Assembly (NCBI RefSeq): GCF_932526225.1
Contig: NC_064045.1
Span: forward strand, 16,324,312-16,388,311
Origin: Nematostella vectensis
Taxonomy: Eukaryota; Cnidaria; Anthozoa; Actiniaria; Edwardsiidae
DNA: 64,000 nt
Reading direction: 5' to 3'
Shown here: positions 1-10,031 of the stretch, in pieces
Layout: each line of letters starts with the position of its first letter
Numbering within the stretch: the first letter of the stretch is position 1
The notes under the pieces: generated by a model
What the model was told of the DNA's origin: nothing
Databases searched by the model: none
The model's input: only the letters and a program-made list of their open reading frames with translations
Position numbers and translations under genes: made by a program

Positions 1-2005
1 CTTTCCTTTAAAAGGGGAGTGTCATGGTTAAGAGATTTGCAATAGCTCTAGAGCCCTGACACAATGAACTTCAGTGAAATTCTAATACTGACTTATAAGC
101 TTTTGGTACATGTGGGAGACTTTAAACAAAACAAAAATAATGACCACAAACTGTCCATTAACATAGTTTTCAATATAATATTGCATATTATTTAATAAGG
201 TATTGACAGCTTTTAAAAAGTTCAACTGTTTGTAGACACTTAAAAGCCTACAATAAACACTGACTCCAGACATGCGCAGTACTATGCTGCTGCCCCTTTA
301 AAGTAAAATACAGCTTTACTTAGTCAGCGTAGACAATATTGCGGATTTTGTCAATATTCTAATATGAATATGCCAATATTCTCCCCCCTTACGTCTTTAT
401 TTCTATTTATTTTATGATTTTCACATGATACCAAAACAGCGTCTTTTTTCTTCGCTAATTTGATGTCATGTGCACAATAAAAGAGATGCGCCCGTGCGCA
501 TGGCGAGTCACCAAGGGACCCAAGACGCCCAAATAGACCTCTTTTTTTTGTCATCCACAATCTCGGCTAGCTGTGCGTGGCGTAACCGTATTACAGTTCT
601 GGGATCCTGGTTATTGTCCTCCCCATTAATGCGCGGGTTGGGATAACCTTGCAAGAGTGTTGTACAGCATATTCGCTCGGAAATATCGGTGCTTGGGTCC
701 TTCGGGTTCTTTACAGCCTTCCGTAAAAGCCTTGTGCTGCCATACCGATTGGGTAATCCGTATGTATGGTTTCCGTTTTCTTCTTCAGACCGGGTTCGAT
801 CCCAGGCCAATGGGCTTTTTTTTTATTCGTTTTCTTTCTTTGTACTTGCCCCCCCTAATCCTGATTGGTTTTGCGCAAAAATAATAAAAAAAAGTGAGTT
901 TGCAAAATAAGCTTGCTGGATTTATTGATTATATGTATTCAATTTGTTCCTAGGAAGTTAACAAAAAACACAAAGCAAAGAGTTTGAGGAAGTAAACAAG
1001 TATGTGAACTTTAATGTTCTATTTGAAGGGGTGCATTTTGTACAGGGAAGCATACATAGAATGCTTAACTGGTGGAGAGGGAAGAGGTAAAAGTTTATTG
1101 AGCATAATTTCAACAATAGCAGGGGGAAGAGAGGGGCACTCTCTTCATACAATATTGCAGTTGTTACCTATTATTAAATAAGTTTGTAACATGTCTTTGT
1201 TTATTAAGCAAGGTCTATTTCTGAGACAAGCAAACTCAAGTAAGGCTGTTGAAATAACAGGTGAGTGTTAAAAGAAAAACAATTATCTGATTAGAAAACT
1301 ACTGTAGATTCCTTTGCACCAAAATAAGAACAAACTTCATTTTGTTTGTTATTTATGAGGAACGAGATGAGCTCTACAAAGCCATAAAGAAATATGTATT
1401 GCTCATCTAAATTATACAAGTAAATGATAATATTTAAAAAGAACTACTGTAAGTAATTAGAGTGGTTTTCATTAACCCGTGAAACAAAGTGTGATAGTTA
1501 AACGGTAATAGTTAGTAAAACACAAAAAAGAACAATAGAATCAGATCACCACAAAGTGTAATACGCTAAAGCGTAGTTCACGGGTTAATGAAGGTTTTGA
1601 CATTTCAACCTTACATCCACATGAAAGTAATGCCTAATATCGAGTGCCCTACAGTAAGTGTTTTGCAGTCAAGTTGTTTTCTGTTAGTAGGTAAAAAAAT
1701 ATTCTAAATAATAGTAATCATAGCTATAGTCACCACTTACACATATAGAACTTGTAATGAAAAGAAAGAAAAAATATATATATATGCAGTCAAACAACAG
1801 AATTGCATGATAACCTTGAATATATTGAATAAAGGACTGCAAAAAAAACATCTTTTATACTAGTTGCTTGAATTGACCCTTGGCTATTTTTAGCTGAATT
1901 CTCCTCCCCCTCTAAAAAAGAAAATAATAATAATAATAATATACCAAAACTAAAAAGAAAATAAACACAACAGAGACCCCCACCAACAATTTTGATTTCT
2001 TTTTA
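1..2005 (+). repeat. Array 1 unit 1
   Basis: Haplotype U1, core-t, D1, T1-like. A box 578-588, B box 793-803, T-run 816-824. Private changes: GTCACC in the GTCCC hairpin arm, a run of eight Ts replacing the usual CTATTTTTTG upstream of the core, TTCTGGG for GCCTGGG after the A box, CTTGGGTCC for CTTGGGGCC, and ATACCAAAAC in the tail. It is one of the more divergent units. Confidence 0.97.
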
Positions 2006-4011
2006 CTTTCCTTTAAAAGGGGAGTGTCATGGTTAAGAGATTTTCAATAGCTCTAGAGCCCTGACACAATGAACTTCAGTGAAATTCTAATACTGACTTA
2101 TGAGCTTTTGGTACATGTGGGAGACTTTAAACAAAACAAAAAAAATGACCACAAACTGTCCATTAACATAGTTTTCAATATAATATTGCATATTATTTAA
2201 TAAGGTATTGACAGCTTTTAAAAAGTTCAACTGTTTGTAGACACTTAAAAGCCTACAATAAACACTGACTCCAGACATGCGCAGTACTATGCTGCTGCCC
2301 CTTTAAAGTAAAATATAGCTTTACTTAGTCAGCGTAGACAATATTGCGGATTTTGTCAATACTCTAATATGAAGATGTCAATATTCTCCCCCCTTACGTC
2401 TTTATTTCTATTTATTTTATGATTTTCACATGATACCAAAACAGCGTCTTTTTTCTTCGCTAATTTGATGTCATGTACATAATAAAAGAGATGCGCCCGT
2501 GCGCATGGCGAGTCCCCAAGGGACCCAAGACGCCCAAATAGACCTCTATTTTTTGTCATCCACTATCTCGGCGAGCTGTGCGTGGCGTAACCGTATTACA
2601 GGCCTGGGATCCTGGTTATTGTCCTCCCCATTAATGCGCGGGTTGGGATAACCTTGCAAGAGTGTTGTACAGCATATTCGCTCGGAAATATCGGTGCTTG
2701 GGGCCTTCGGGTTCTTTACAGCCTTCCGTAAAAGCCTTGTGCTGCCATACCGATTGGGTAATCCGTATGTATGGTTTCCGTTTTGTTCTTCAGACCGGGT
2801 TCGATCCCAGGCCAATGGGCTTTTTTTTTATTTGGTTTTCTTTCTTTGTGCTTGCCCCCCCTAATCCTGATTGGTTTTGCGCAAAAATAATAAAAAAAAG
2901 TGAGTTTGCAAAATAAGCTTGCTGGATTTATTGATTATTTGTATTCAATTTGTTCCTAGGAAGTTAACAAAAAACACAAAGCAAAGAGTTTGAGGAAGTA
3001 AACAAGTAAGTGAACTTTAATGTTCTATTTGAAGGGGTGCATTTTGTACAGGGAAGCATACATAGAATGCTTAACTGGTGGAGAGGGAAGAGGTAAAAGT
3101 TTATTGAGCATAATTTCAACAATAGCAGGGGGAAGAGAGGGGCACTCTCTTCATACAATATTGCAGTTGTTACCTATTATTAAATAAGTTTGTAACATGT
3201 CTTTGTTTATTAAGCAAGGTCTATTTCTGAGACAAGCAAACTCAAGTAAGGCTGTTGAAATAACAGGTGAGTGTTAAAAGAAAAACAATTATCTGATTAG
3301 AAAACTACTGTAGATTCCTTTGCACCAAAATAAGAACAAACTTCATTTTGTTTGTTATTTATGAGGAACGAGATGAGCTCTACAAAGCCATTAAGAAATA
3401 TGTATTGCTCATCTAAATTATACAAGTAAATGATAATATTTAAAAAGATCTACTGTAAGTAATTAGAGTGGTTTTCATTAACCCGTGAAACAAAGTGTGA
3501 TAGTTAAACGGTAATAGTTAGTAAAACACAAAAAAGAACAATAGAATCAGATCACCACAAAGTGTAATACGCTAAAGCGTAGTTCACGGGTTAATGAAGG
3601 TTTTGACATTTCAACCTTACATCCACATGAAAGTAATGCCTAATATCGAGTGCCCTACAGTAAGTGTTTTGCAGTCAAGTTGTTTTCTGTTAGTAGGTAA
3701 AAAAATATTCTAAATAATAGTAATCATAGCTATGGTCACCACTTACACATATAGAACTTGTAATGAAAAGAAAGAAAAAATATATATATATGCAGTCAAA
3801 CAACAGAATTGCATGATAACCTTGAATATATTGAATAAAGGACTGCAAAAAAAACATATTTTATACTAGTTGCTTGAATTGACCCTTGGCTATTTTTAGC
3901 TGAATTCTCCTCCCCCTCTAAAAAAGAAAATAATAATAATAATAATATAACAAAACTAAAAAGAAAATAAACACAACAGAGACCCCCACCAACAATTTTG
4001 ATTTCTTTTTA
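2006..4011 (+). repeat. Array 1 unit 2
   Basis: Haplotype U2, core-g, D1 with a TTTGG variant after the T-run, T1. A box 2583-2593, B box 2798-2808, T-run from 2821. It reads CACTATCTCGG just before the core, and shares GATCTACTG with unit 9. Confidence 0.97.
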
Positions 4012-4029
4012 CTTTCCTTTAAAAGGGGA

Positions 4030-4073
4030 GTGTCATGGTTAAGAGATTTGCAATAGCTCTAGAGCCCTGACAC
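4030..4073. repeat. Inverted repeat GTGTCA/TGACAC enclosing palindrome GCTCTAGAGC
   Basis: GTGTCA at 4030-4035 and TGACAC at 4068-4073 are complementary, and a 10-bp perfect palindrome lies at 4056-4065. Present at the same place in the array 1 units; unit 24 has a substitution in the palindrome. Function unknown. Confidence 0.75.
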
Positions 4074-4496
4074 AATGAACTTCAGTGAAATTCTAATACT
4101 GACTTATGAGCTTTTGGTACATGTGGGAGACTTTAAACAAAACAAAAAAAATGACCACAAACTGTCCATTAACATAGTTTTCAATATAATATTGCATATT
4201 ATTTAATAAGGTATTGACAGCTTTTAAAAAGTTCAACTGTTTGTAGACACTTAAAAGCCTACAATAAACACTGACTCCAGACATGCGCAGTACTATGCTG
4301 CTGCCCCTTTAAAGTAAAATACAGCTTTACTTAGTCAGCGTAGACAATATTGCGGATTTTGTCAATATTCTAATATGAATATGCCAATATTCTCCCCCCT
4401 TACGTCTTTATTTCTATTTATTTTATGATTTTCACATGATACCAAAACAGCGTCTTTTTTCTTCGCTAATTTGATGTCATGTGCACAATAAAAGAG

Positions 4497-4540
4497 ATGC
4501 GCCCGTGCGCATGGCGAGTCCCCAAGGGACCCAAGACGCC
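4497..4540 (+). repeat. Twin GC-rich hairpins upstream of the Pol III-like core
   Basis: ATGCGC (4497-4502) pairs with GCGCAT (4507-4512) around a CCGT loop. Immediately after, GTCCC (4518-4522) pairs with GGGAC (4526-4530) around CAA, and this is nested in GGCG (4513-4516) with CGCC (4537-4540). The first hairpin is a CpG-rich near-palindrome. All units carry both hairpins except unit 1, which has one mismatch in GTCCC. They may lie in a transcript that starts further upstream, or act as DNA elements. Confidence 0.75.
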
Positions 4541-4588
4541 CAAATAGACCTCTATTTTTTGTCATCCACAATCTCGGCTAGCTGTGCG

Positions 4589-4599
4589 TGGCGTAACCG
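4589..4599 (+). promoter_or_regulatory. A-box-like element TGGCGTAACCG
   Basis: Matches TRGCNNARYNGG at 11 of 12 positions; the next base is T where the consensus has G. Identical in all 24 units. In a Pol III gene this would be bound by TFIIIC and would place the start some 12-20 bp upstream. Confidence 0.55.
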
Positions 4600-4751
4600 T
4601 ATTACAGGCCTGGGATCCTGGTTATTGTCCTCCCCATTAATGCGCGGGTTGGGATAACCTTTCAAGAGTGTTGTACAGCATATTCGCTCGGAAATATCGG
4701 TGCTTGGGGCCTTCGGGTTCTTTACAGCCTTCCGTAAAAGCCTTGTGCTGC

Positions 4752-4775
4752 CATACCGATTGGGTAATCCGTATG
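4752..4775 (+). other. RNA hairpin CATAC-C-GATT-GGGT-AATC-C-GTATG
   Basis: Five base pairs, a C-C mismatch, then four pairs closed by a GGGT loop. Unit 17 changes AATC-C to AATT-C, which keeps the pair as a G-U wobble. Good structural candidate in the core. Confidence 0.55.
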
Positions 4776-4803
4776 TATGGTTTCCGTTTTCTTCTTCAGA
4801 CCG

Positions 4804-4814
4804 GGTTCGATCCC
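4804..4814 (+). promoter_or_regulatory. B box GGTTCGATCCC
   Basis: Perfect fit to the tRNA T-loop/B-box consensus (GGTTCGANNCC), and unchanged in all 24 units. In the tRNA alignment it would form the T arm, with one mismatched pair in the 5-bp stem. Confidence 0.75.
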
Positions 4815-4826
4815 AGGCCAATGGGC

Positions 4827-4835
4827 TTTTTTTTT
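4827..4835 (+). terminator. Pol III-type T-run terminator
   Basis: Nine consecutive T on the non-template strand 13 bp after the B box; 8-9 T in other units (eight in units 14 and 20). Four or more T normally terminates Pol III. Confidence 0.65.
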
Positions 4836-4879
4836 ATTCGTTTTCTTTCTTTGTGCTTGCCCCCCCTAATCCTGATTGG

Positions 4880-4891
4880 TTTTGCGCAAAA
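4880..4891. repeat. Perfect palindrome TTTTGCGCAAAA
   Basis: A 12-bp palindrome about 45 bp after the T-run, present in every unit of both D1 and D2 type. Possible protein-binding site; no factor assigned. Confidence 0.6.
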
Positions 4892-5137
4892 ATAATAAAA
4901 AAAAGTGAGTTTGCAAAATAAGCTTGCTGGATTTATTGATTATATGTATTCAATTTGTTCCTAGGAAGTTAACAAAAAAACACAAAGCAAAGAGTTTGAG
5001 GAAGTAAACAAGTATGTGAACTTTAATGTTCTATTTGAAGGGGTGCATTTTGTACAGGGAAGCATACATAGAATGCTTAACTGGTGGAGAGGGAAGAGGT
5101 AAAAGTTTATTGAGCATAATTTCAACAATAGCAGGGG

Positions 5138-5158
5138 GAAGAGAGGGGCACTCTCTTC
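5138..5158. repeat. 8-bp hairpin GAAGAGAG/CTCTCTTC with GGGCA loop
   Basis: Perfect 8-bp stem with a 5-nt loop. In units 15, 17 and 21 the last C becomes T, leaving a G-U wobble; in unit 19 only the loop changes. Function unknown; it is not the histone 3' stem-loop. Confidence 0.65.
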
Positions 5159-5479
5159 ATACAATATTGCAGTTGTTACCTATTATTAAATAAGTTTGTA
5201 ACATGTCTTTGTTTATTAAGCAAGGTCTATTTCTGAGACAAGCAAACTCAAGTAAGGCTGTTGAAATAACAGGTGAGTGTTAAAAGAAAAACAATTATCT
5301 GATTAGAAAACTACTGTAGATTCCTTTGCACCAAAATAAGAACAAACTTCATTTTGTTTGTTATTTATGAGGAACGAGATGAGCTCTACAAAGCCATAAA
5401 GAAATATGTATTGCTCATCTAAATTATACAAGTAAATGATAATATTTAAAAAGAACTACTGTAAGTAATTAGAGTGGTT

Positions 5480-5604
5480 TTCATTAACCCGTGAAACAAA
5501 GTGTGATAGTTAAACGGTAATAGTTAGTAAAACACAAAAAAGAACAATAGAATCAGATCACCACAAAGTGTAATACGCTAAAGCGTAGTTCACGGGTTAA
5601 TGAA
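5480..5604. mobile_element. MITE-like 125-bp element with 16-bp terminal inverted repeats
   Basis: TTCATTAACCCGTGAA (5480-5495) and TTCACGGGTTAATGAA (5589-5604) are perfect inverted repeats. They are flanked by a 4-bp direct repeat GGTT (5476-5479 and 5605-5608), as expected of a target duplication. The interior is AT-rich with two near-copies of ACAAAGTGTRATA and a small ACGC-TAAA-GCGT hairpin, and has no coding capacity. This fits a short non-autonomous DNA transposon captured before the unit was amplified. It could instead be a palindromic regulatory site. No superfamily assigned. Confidence 0.5.
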
Positions 5605-5785
5605 GGTTTTGACATTTCAACCTTACATCCACATGAAAGTAATGCCTAATATCGAGTGCCCTACAGTAAGTGTTTTGCAGTCAAGTTGTTTTCTGTTAGT
5701 AGGTAAAAAAATATTCTAAATAATAGTAATCATAGCTATAGTCACCACTTACACATATAGAACTTGTAATGAAAAGAAAGAAAAA

Positions 5786-5797
5786 ATATATATATAT
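5786..5797. repeat. (AT)n microsatellite
   Basis: Six AT repeats after a purine-rich stretch; one more AT in some units, such as 4, 5, 7 and 8. Confidence 0.8.
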
Positions 5798-5934
5798 GCA
5801 GTCAAACAACAGAATTGCATGATAACCTTGAATATATTGAATAAAGGACTGCAAAAAAAACATCTTTTATACTAGTTGCTTGAATTGACCCTTGGCTATT
5901 TTTAGCTGAATTCTCCTCCCCCTCTAAAAAAGAA

Positions 5935-5952
5935 AATAATAATAATAATAAT
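5935..5952. repeat. (AAT)6 microsatellite
   Basis: Six AAT repeats near the unit end; unit 23 has a T-to-A interruption. Confidence 0.8.
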
Positions 5953-6017
5953 ATAACAAAACTAAAAAGAAAATAAACACAACAGAGACCCCCACCAACA
6001 ATTTTGATTTCTTTTTA

Positions 6018-8024
6018 CTTTCCTTTAAAAGGGGAGTGTCATGGTTAAGAGATTTGCAATAGCTCTAGAGCCCTGACACAATGAACTTCAGTGAAATTCT
6101 AATACTGACTTATGAGCTTTTGGTACATGTGGGAGACTTTAAACAAAACAAAAAAAATGACCACAAACTGTCCATTAACATAGTTTTCAATATAATATTG
6201 CATATTATTTAATAAGGTATTGACAGCTTTTAAAAAGTTCAACTGTTTGTAGACACTTAAAAGCCTACAATAAACACTGACTCCAGACATGCGCAGTACT
6301 ATGCTGCTGCCCCTTTAAAGTAAAATACAGCTTTACTTAGTCAGCGTAGACAATATTGCGGATTTTGTCAATATTCTAATATGAATATGCCAATATTCTC
6401 CCCCCTTACGTCTTTATTTCTATTTATTTTATGATTTTCACATGATACCAAAACAGCGTCTTTTTTCTTCGCTAATTTGATGTCATGTGCACAATAAAAG
6501 AGATGCGCCCGTGCGCATGGCGAGTCCCCAAGGGACCCAAGACGCCCAAATAGACCTCTATTTTTTGTCATCCACAATCTCGGCTAGCTGTGCGTGGCGT
6601 AACCGTATTACAGGCCTGGGATCCTGGTTATTGTCCTCCCCATTAATGCGCGGGTTGGGATAACCTTTCAAGAGTGTTGTACAGCATATTCGCTCGGAAA
6701 TATCGGTGCTTGGGGCCTTCGGGTTCTTTACAGCCTTCCGTAAAAGCCTTGTGCTGCCATACCGATTGGGTAATCCGTATGTATGGTTTCCGTTTTCTTC
6801 TTCAGACCGGGTTCGATCCCAGGACAATGGGCTTTTTTTTTAATTCGTTTTTTTTTTCTTTGTGCTGGACCCCTTAATCCTGATAGGTTTTGCGCAAAAA
6901 TAATAAAAAAAAGTGAGTTTGCAAAATAAGCTTGCTAGATTTATTGATTATATTTATTCAATTTGTTCCTAGGAAGTTAACAAAAAACACAAAGCAAAGA
7001 GTTTGAGGAAGTAAACAAGTATGTGAACTTTAATGTTCTATTTGAAGGGGTGCATTTTGTACAGGGAAGCATACATAGAATGCTTAATTGGTGGAGAGGG
7101 AAGAGGTAAAAGTTTATTGAGCATAATTTCAACAATAGCAGGGGGAAGAGAGGGGCACTCTCTTCATACAATATTGCAGTTGTTACCTATTATTAAATAA
7201 GTTTGTAACATGTCTTTGTTTATTAAGCAAGGTCTATTTCTGAGACAAGCAAACTCAAGTAAGGCTGTTGAAATAACAGGTGAGTGTTAAAAGAAAAGCA
7301 ATTATCTGATTAGAAAACTACTGTAGATTCCTTTGCACCAAAATAAGAACAAACTTCATTTTGTTTGTTATTTATGAGGAACGAGATGAGCTCTACAAAG
7401 CCATTAAGAAATATGTATTGCTCATCTAAATTATACAAGTAAATGATAATATTTAAAAAGAACTACTGTAAGTAATTAGAGTGGTTTTCATTAACCCGTG
7501 AAACAAAGTGTGATAGTTAAACGGTAATAGTTAGTAAAACACAAAAAAGAACAATAGAATCAGATCACCACAAAGTGTAATACGCTAAAGCGTAGTTCAC
7601 GGGTTAATGAAGGTTTTGACATTTCAACCTTACATCCACATGAAAGTAATGCCTAATATCGAGTGCCCTACAGTAAGTGTTTTGCAGTCAAGTTGTTTTC
7701 TGTTAGTAGGTAAAAAAATATTCTAAATAATAGTAATCATAGCTATGGTCACCACTTACACATATAGAACTTGTAATGAAAAGAAAGAAAAAATATATAT
7801 ATATATGCAGTCAAACAACAGAATTGCATGATAACCTTGAATATATTGAATAAAGGACTGCAAAAAAACATCTTTTATACTAGTTGCTTGAATTGACCCT
7901 TGGCTATTTTTAGCTGAATTCTCCTCCCCCTCTAAAAAAGAAAATAATAATAATAATAATAGAACAAAACTAAAAAGAAAACAAACACAACAGAGACCCC
8001 CACCAACAATTTTGATTTTTTTTA
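6018..8024 (+). repeat. Array 1 unit 4
   Basis: U1, core-t, D2, T2. A box 6595-6605, B box 6810-6820, T-run from 6833. Private ATATTTATTC and AAAAGCAATT. Second member of trimer 3-4-5. Confidence 0.97.
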
Positions 8025-10031
8025 CTTTCCTTTAAAAGGGGAGTGTCATGGTTAAGAGATTTGCAATAGCTCTAGAGCCCTGACACAATGAACTTCAGTG
8101 AAATTCTAATACTGACTTATGAGCTTTTGGTACATGTGGGAGACTTTAAACAAAACAAAAAAAATGACCACAAACTGTCCATTAACATAGTTTTCAATAT
8201 AATATTGCATATTATTTAATAAGGTATTGACAGCTTTTAAAAAGTTCAACTGTTTGTAGACACTTAAAAGCCTACAATAAACACTGACTCCAGACATGCG
8301 CAGTACTATGCTGCTGCCCCTTTAAAGTAAAATACAGCTTTACTTAGTCAGCGTAGACAATATTGCGGATTTTGTCAATATTCTAATATGAATATGCCAA
8401 TATTCTCCCCCCTTACGTCTTTATTTCTATTTATTTTATGATTTTCACATGATACCAAAACAGCGTCTTTTTTCTTCGCTAATTTGATGTCATGTGCACA
8501 ATAAAAGAGATGCGCCCGTGCGCATGGCGAGTCCCCAAGGGACCCAAGACGCCCAAATAGACCTCTATTTTTTGTCATCCACAATCTCGGCTAGCTGTGC
8601 GTGGCGTAACCGTATTACAGGCCTGGGATCCTGGTTATTGTCCTCCCCATTAATGCGCGGGTTGGGATAACCTTTCAAGAGTGTTGTACAGCATATTCGC
8701 TCGGAAATATCGGTGCTTGGGGCCTTCGGGTTCTTTACAGCCTTCCGTAAAAGCCTTGTGCTGCCATACCGATTGGGTAATCCGTATGTATGGTTTCCGT
8801 TTTTTTCTTCAGACCGGGTTCGATCCCAGGACAATGGGCTTTTTTTTTAATTCGTTTTTTTTTTCTTTATGCTGGACCCCTTAATCCTGATAGGTTTTGC
8901 GCAAAAATAATAAAAAAAAGTGAGTTTGCAAAATAAGCTTGCTAGATTTATTGATTATATGTATTCAATTTGTTCCTAGGAAGTTAACAAAAAACACAAA
9001 GCAAAGAGTTTGAGGAAGTAAACAAGTATGTGAACTTTAATGTTCTATTTGAAGGGGTGCATTTTGTACAGGGAAGCATACATAGAATGCTTAATTGGTG
9101 GAGAGGGAAGAGGTAAAAGTTTATTGAGCATAATTTCAACAATAGCAGGGGGAAGAGAGGGGCACTCTCTTCATACAATATTGCAGTTGTTACCTATTAT
9201 TAAATAAGTTTGTAACATGTCTTTGTTTATTAAGCAAGGTCTATTTCTGAGACAAGCAAACTCAAGTAAGGCTGTTGAAATAACAGGTGAGTGTTAAAAG
9301 AAAAACAATTATCTGATTAGAAAACTACTGTAGATTCCTTTGCACCAAAATAAGAACAAACTTCATTTTGTTTGTTATTTATGAGGAACGAGATGAGCTC
9401 TACAAAGCCATTAAGAAATATGTATTGCTCATCTAAATTATACAAGTAAATGATAATATTTAAAAAGAACTACTGTAAGTAATTAGAGTGGTTTTCATTA
9501 ACCCGTGAAACAAAGTGTGATAGTTAAACGGTAATAGTTAGTAAAACACAAAAAAGAACAATAGAATCAGATCACCACAAAGTGTAATACGCTAAAGCGT
9601 AGTTCACGGGTTAATGAAGGTTTTGACATTTCAACCTTACATCCACATGAAAGTAATGCCTAATATCGAGTGCCCTACAGTAAGTGTTTTGCAGTCAAGT
9701 TGTTTTCTGTTAGTAGGTAAAAAAATATTCTAAATAATAGTAATCATAGCTATGGTCACCACTTACACATATAGAACTTGTAATGAAAAGAAAGAAAAAA
9801 TATATATATATATGCAGTCAAACAACAGAATTGCATGATAACCTTGAATATATTGAATAAAGGACTGCAAAAAAACATCTTTTATACTAGTTGCTTGAAT
9901 TGACCCTTGGCTATTTTTAGCTGAATTCTCCTCCCCCTCTAAAAAAGAAAATAATAATAATAATAATAGAACAAAACTAAAAAGAAAACAAACACAACAG
10001 AGACCCCCACCAACAATTTTGATTTTTTTTA
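8025..10031 (+). repeat. Array 1 unit 5
   Basis: U1, core-t, D2, T2. A box 8602-8612, B box 8817-8827. Shares CTTTATGCTGG with unit 8. Private CGTTTTTTTCTTC in the core. Confidence 0.97.

Larger units (their letters stand above)
4607..4819 (+). other. 11-bp complementary ends within the core RNA
   Basis: GGCCTGGGATC (4607-4617) is the exact reverse complement of GATCCCAGGCC (4809-4819), the second arm overlapping the B box. In a transcript the two would form a long-range closing stem. D2-type units have one mismatch in the 3' arm (AGGAC) and unit 1 has two changes in the 5' arm. A further match, CCCATT (4633-4638) with AATGGG (4820-4825), would make a pseudoknot, but at 6 bp it could be chance. 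Confidence 0.5.
4571..4835 (+). ncRNA. Candidate Pol III-transcribed RNA core (reference copy, unit 3)
   Basis: Seen: a near-consensus A box (11 of 12 positions of TRGCNNARYNGG), a perfect B box 205 bp downstream, and a 9-T run 13 bp after the B box. Known: this is the layout of type 2 Pol III genes; the long A-B spacing is unlike a plain tRNA and fits an atypical Pol III RNA or a SINE-derived unit. The segment can form a hairpin at 4752-4775 and an 11-bp closing stem between 4607-4617 and 4809-4819. The start is placed about 18 bp before the A box by analogy, not seen. I do not recognise it as 5S, U6, 7SL or 7SK. The same core recurs in all 24 units. Transcription is inferred, not shown. Confidence 0.45.
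4012..6017 (+). repeat. Array 1 unit 3 (close to consensus; used as the reference unit)
   Basis: Haplotype U1, core-t, D1, T1. A box 4589-4599, B box 4804-4814, T-run 4827-4835. First member of the trimer 3-4-5. One extra A in an A-run at 4974-4980. Confidence 0.97.

Noticed and set aside
958-1152. 64-codon minus-strand frame repeated in nearly every array 1 unit
   Set aside because: It persists because the units are near-identical. Changes seen between copies include amino-acid replacements about as often as silent ones, and unit 3 alters its end by a 1-bp indel.
1258-1266. Consensus 5' splice site CAG-GTGAGT, suggesting an intron or spliced-leader RNA
   Set aside because: No downstream Sm site at spliced-leader spacing, no branch or acceptor pairing with an exon, and a nonamer of this kind is expected by chance at low frequency in 2 kb.
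4571-4835. Known small RNA: 5S, U6, 7SL, 7SK
   Set aside because: None of the hallmark motifs I know for these RNAs (such as the SRP Alu/S-domain core or U6 ACAGAG) is present on either strand.
5591-5601. Telomere-like CGGGTTAATG in the MITE-like element
   Set aside because: Single occurrence per unit without TTAGGG tandem repetition; it is part of the terminal inverted repeat.
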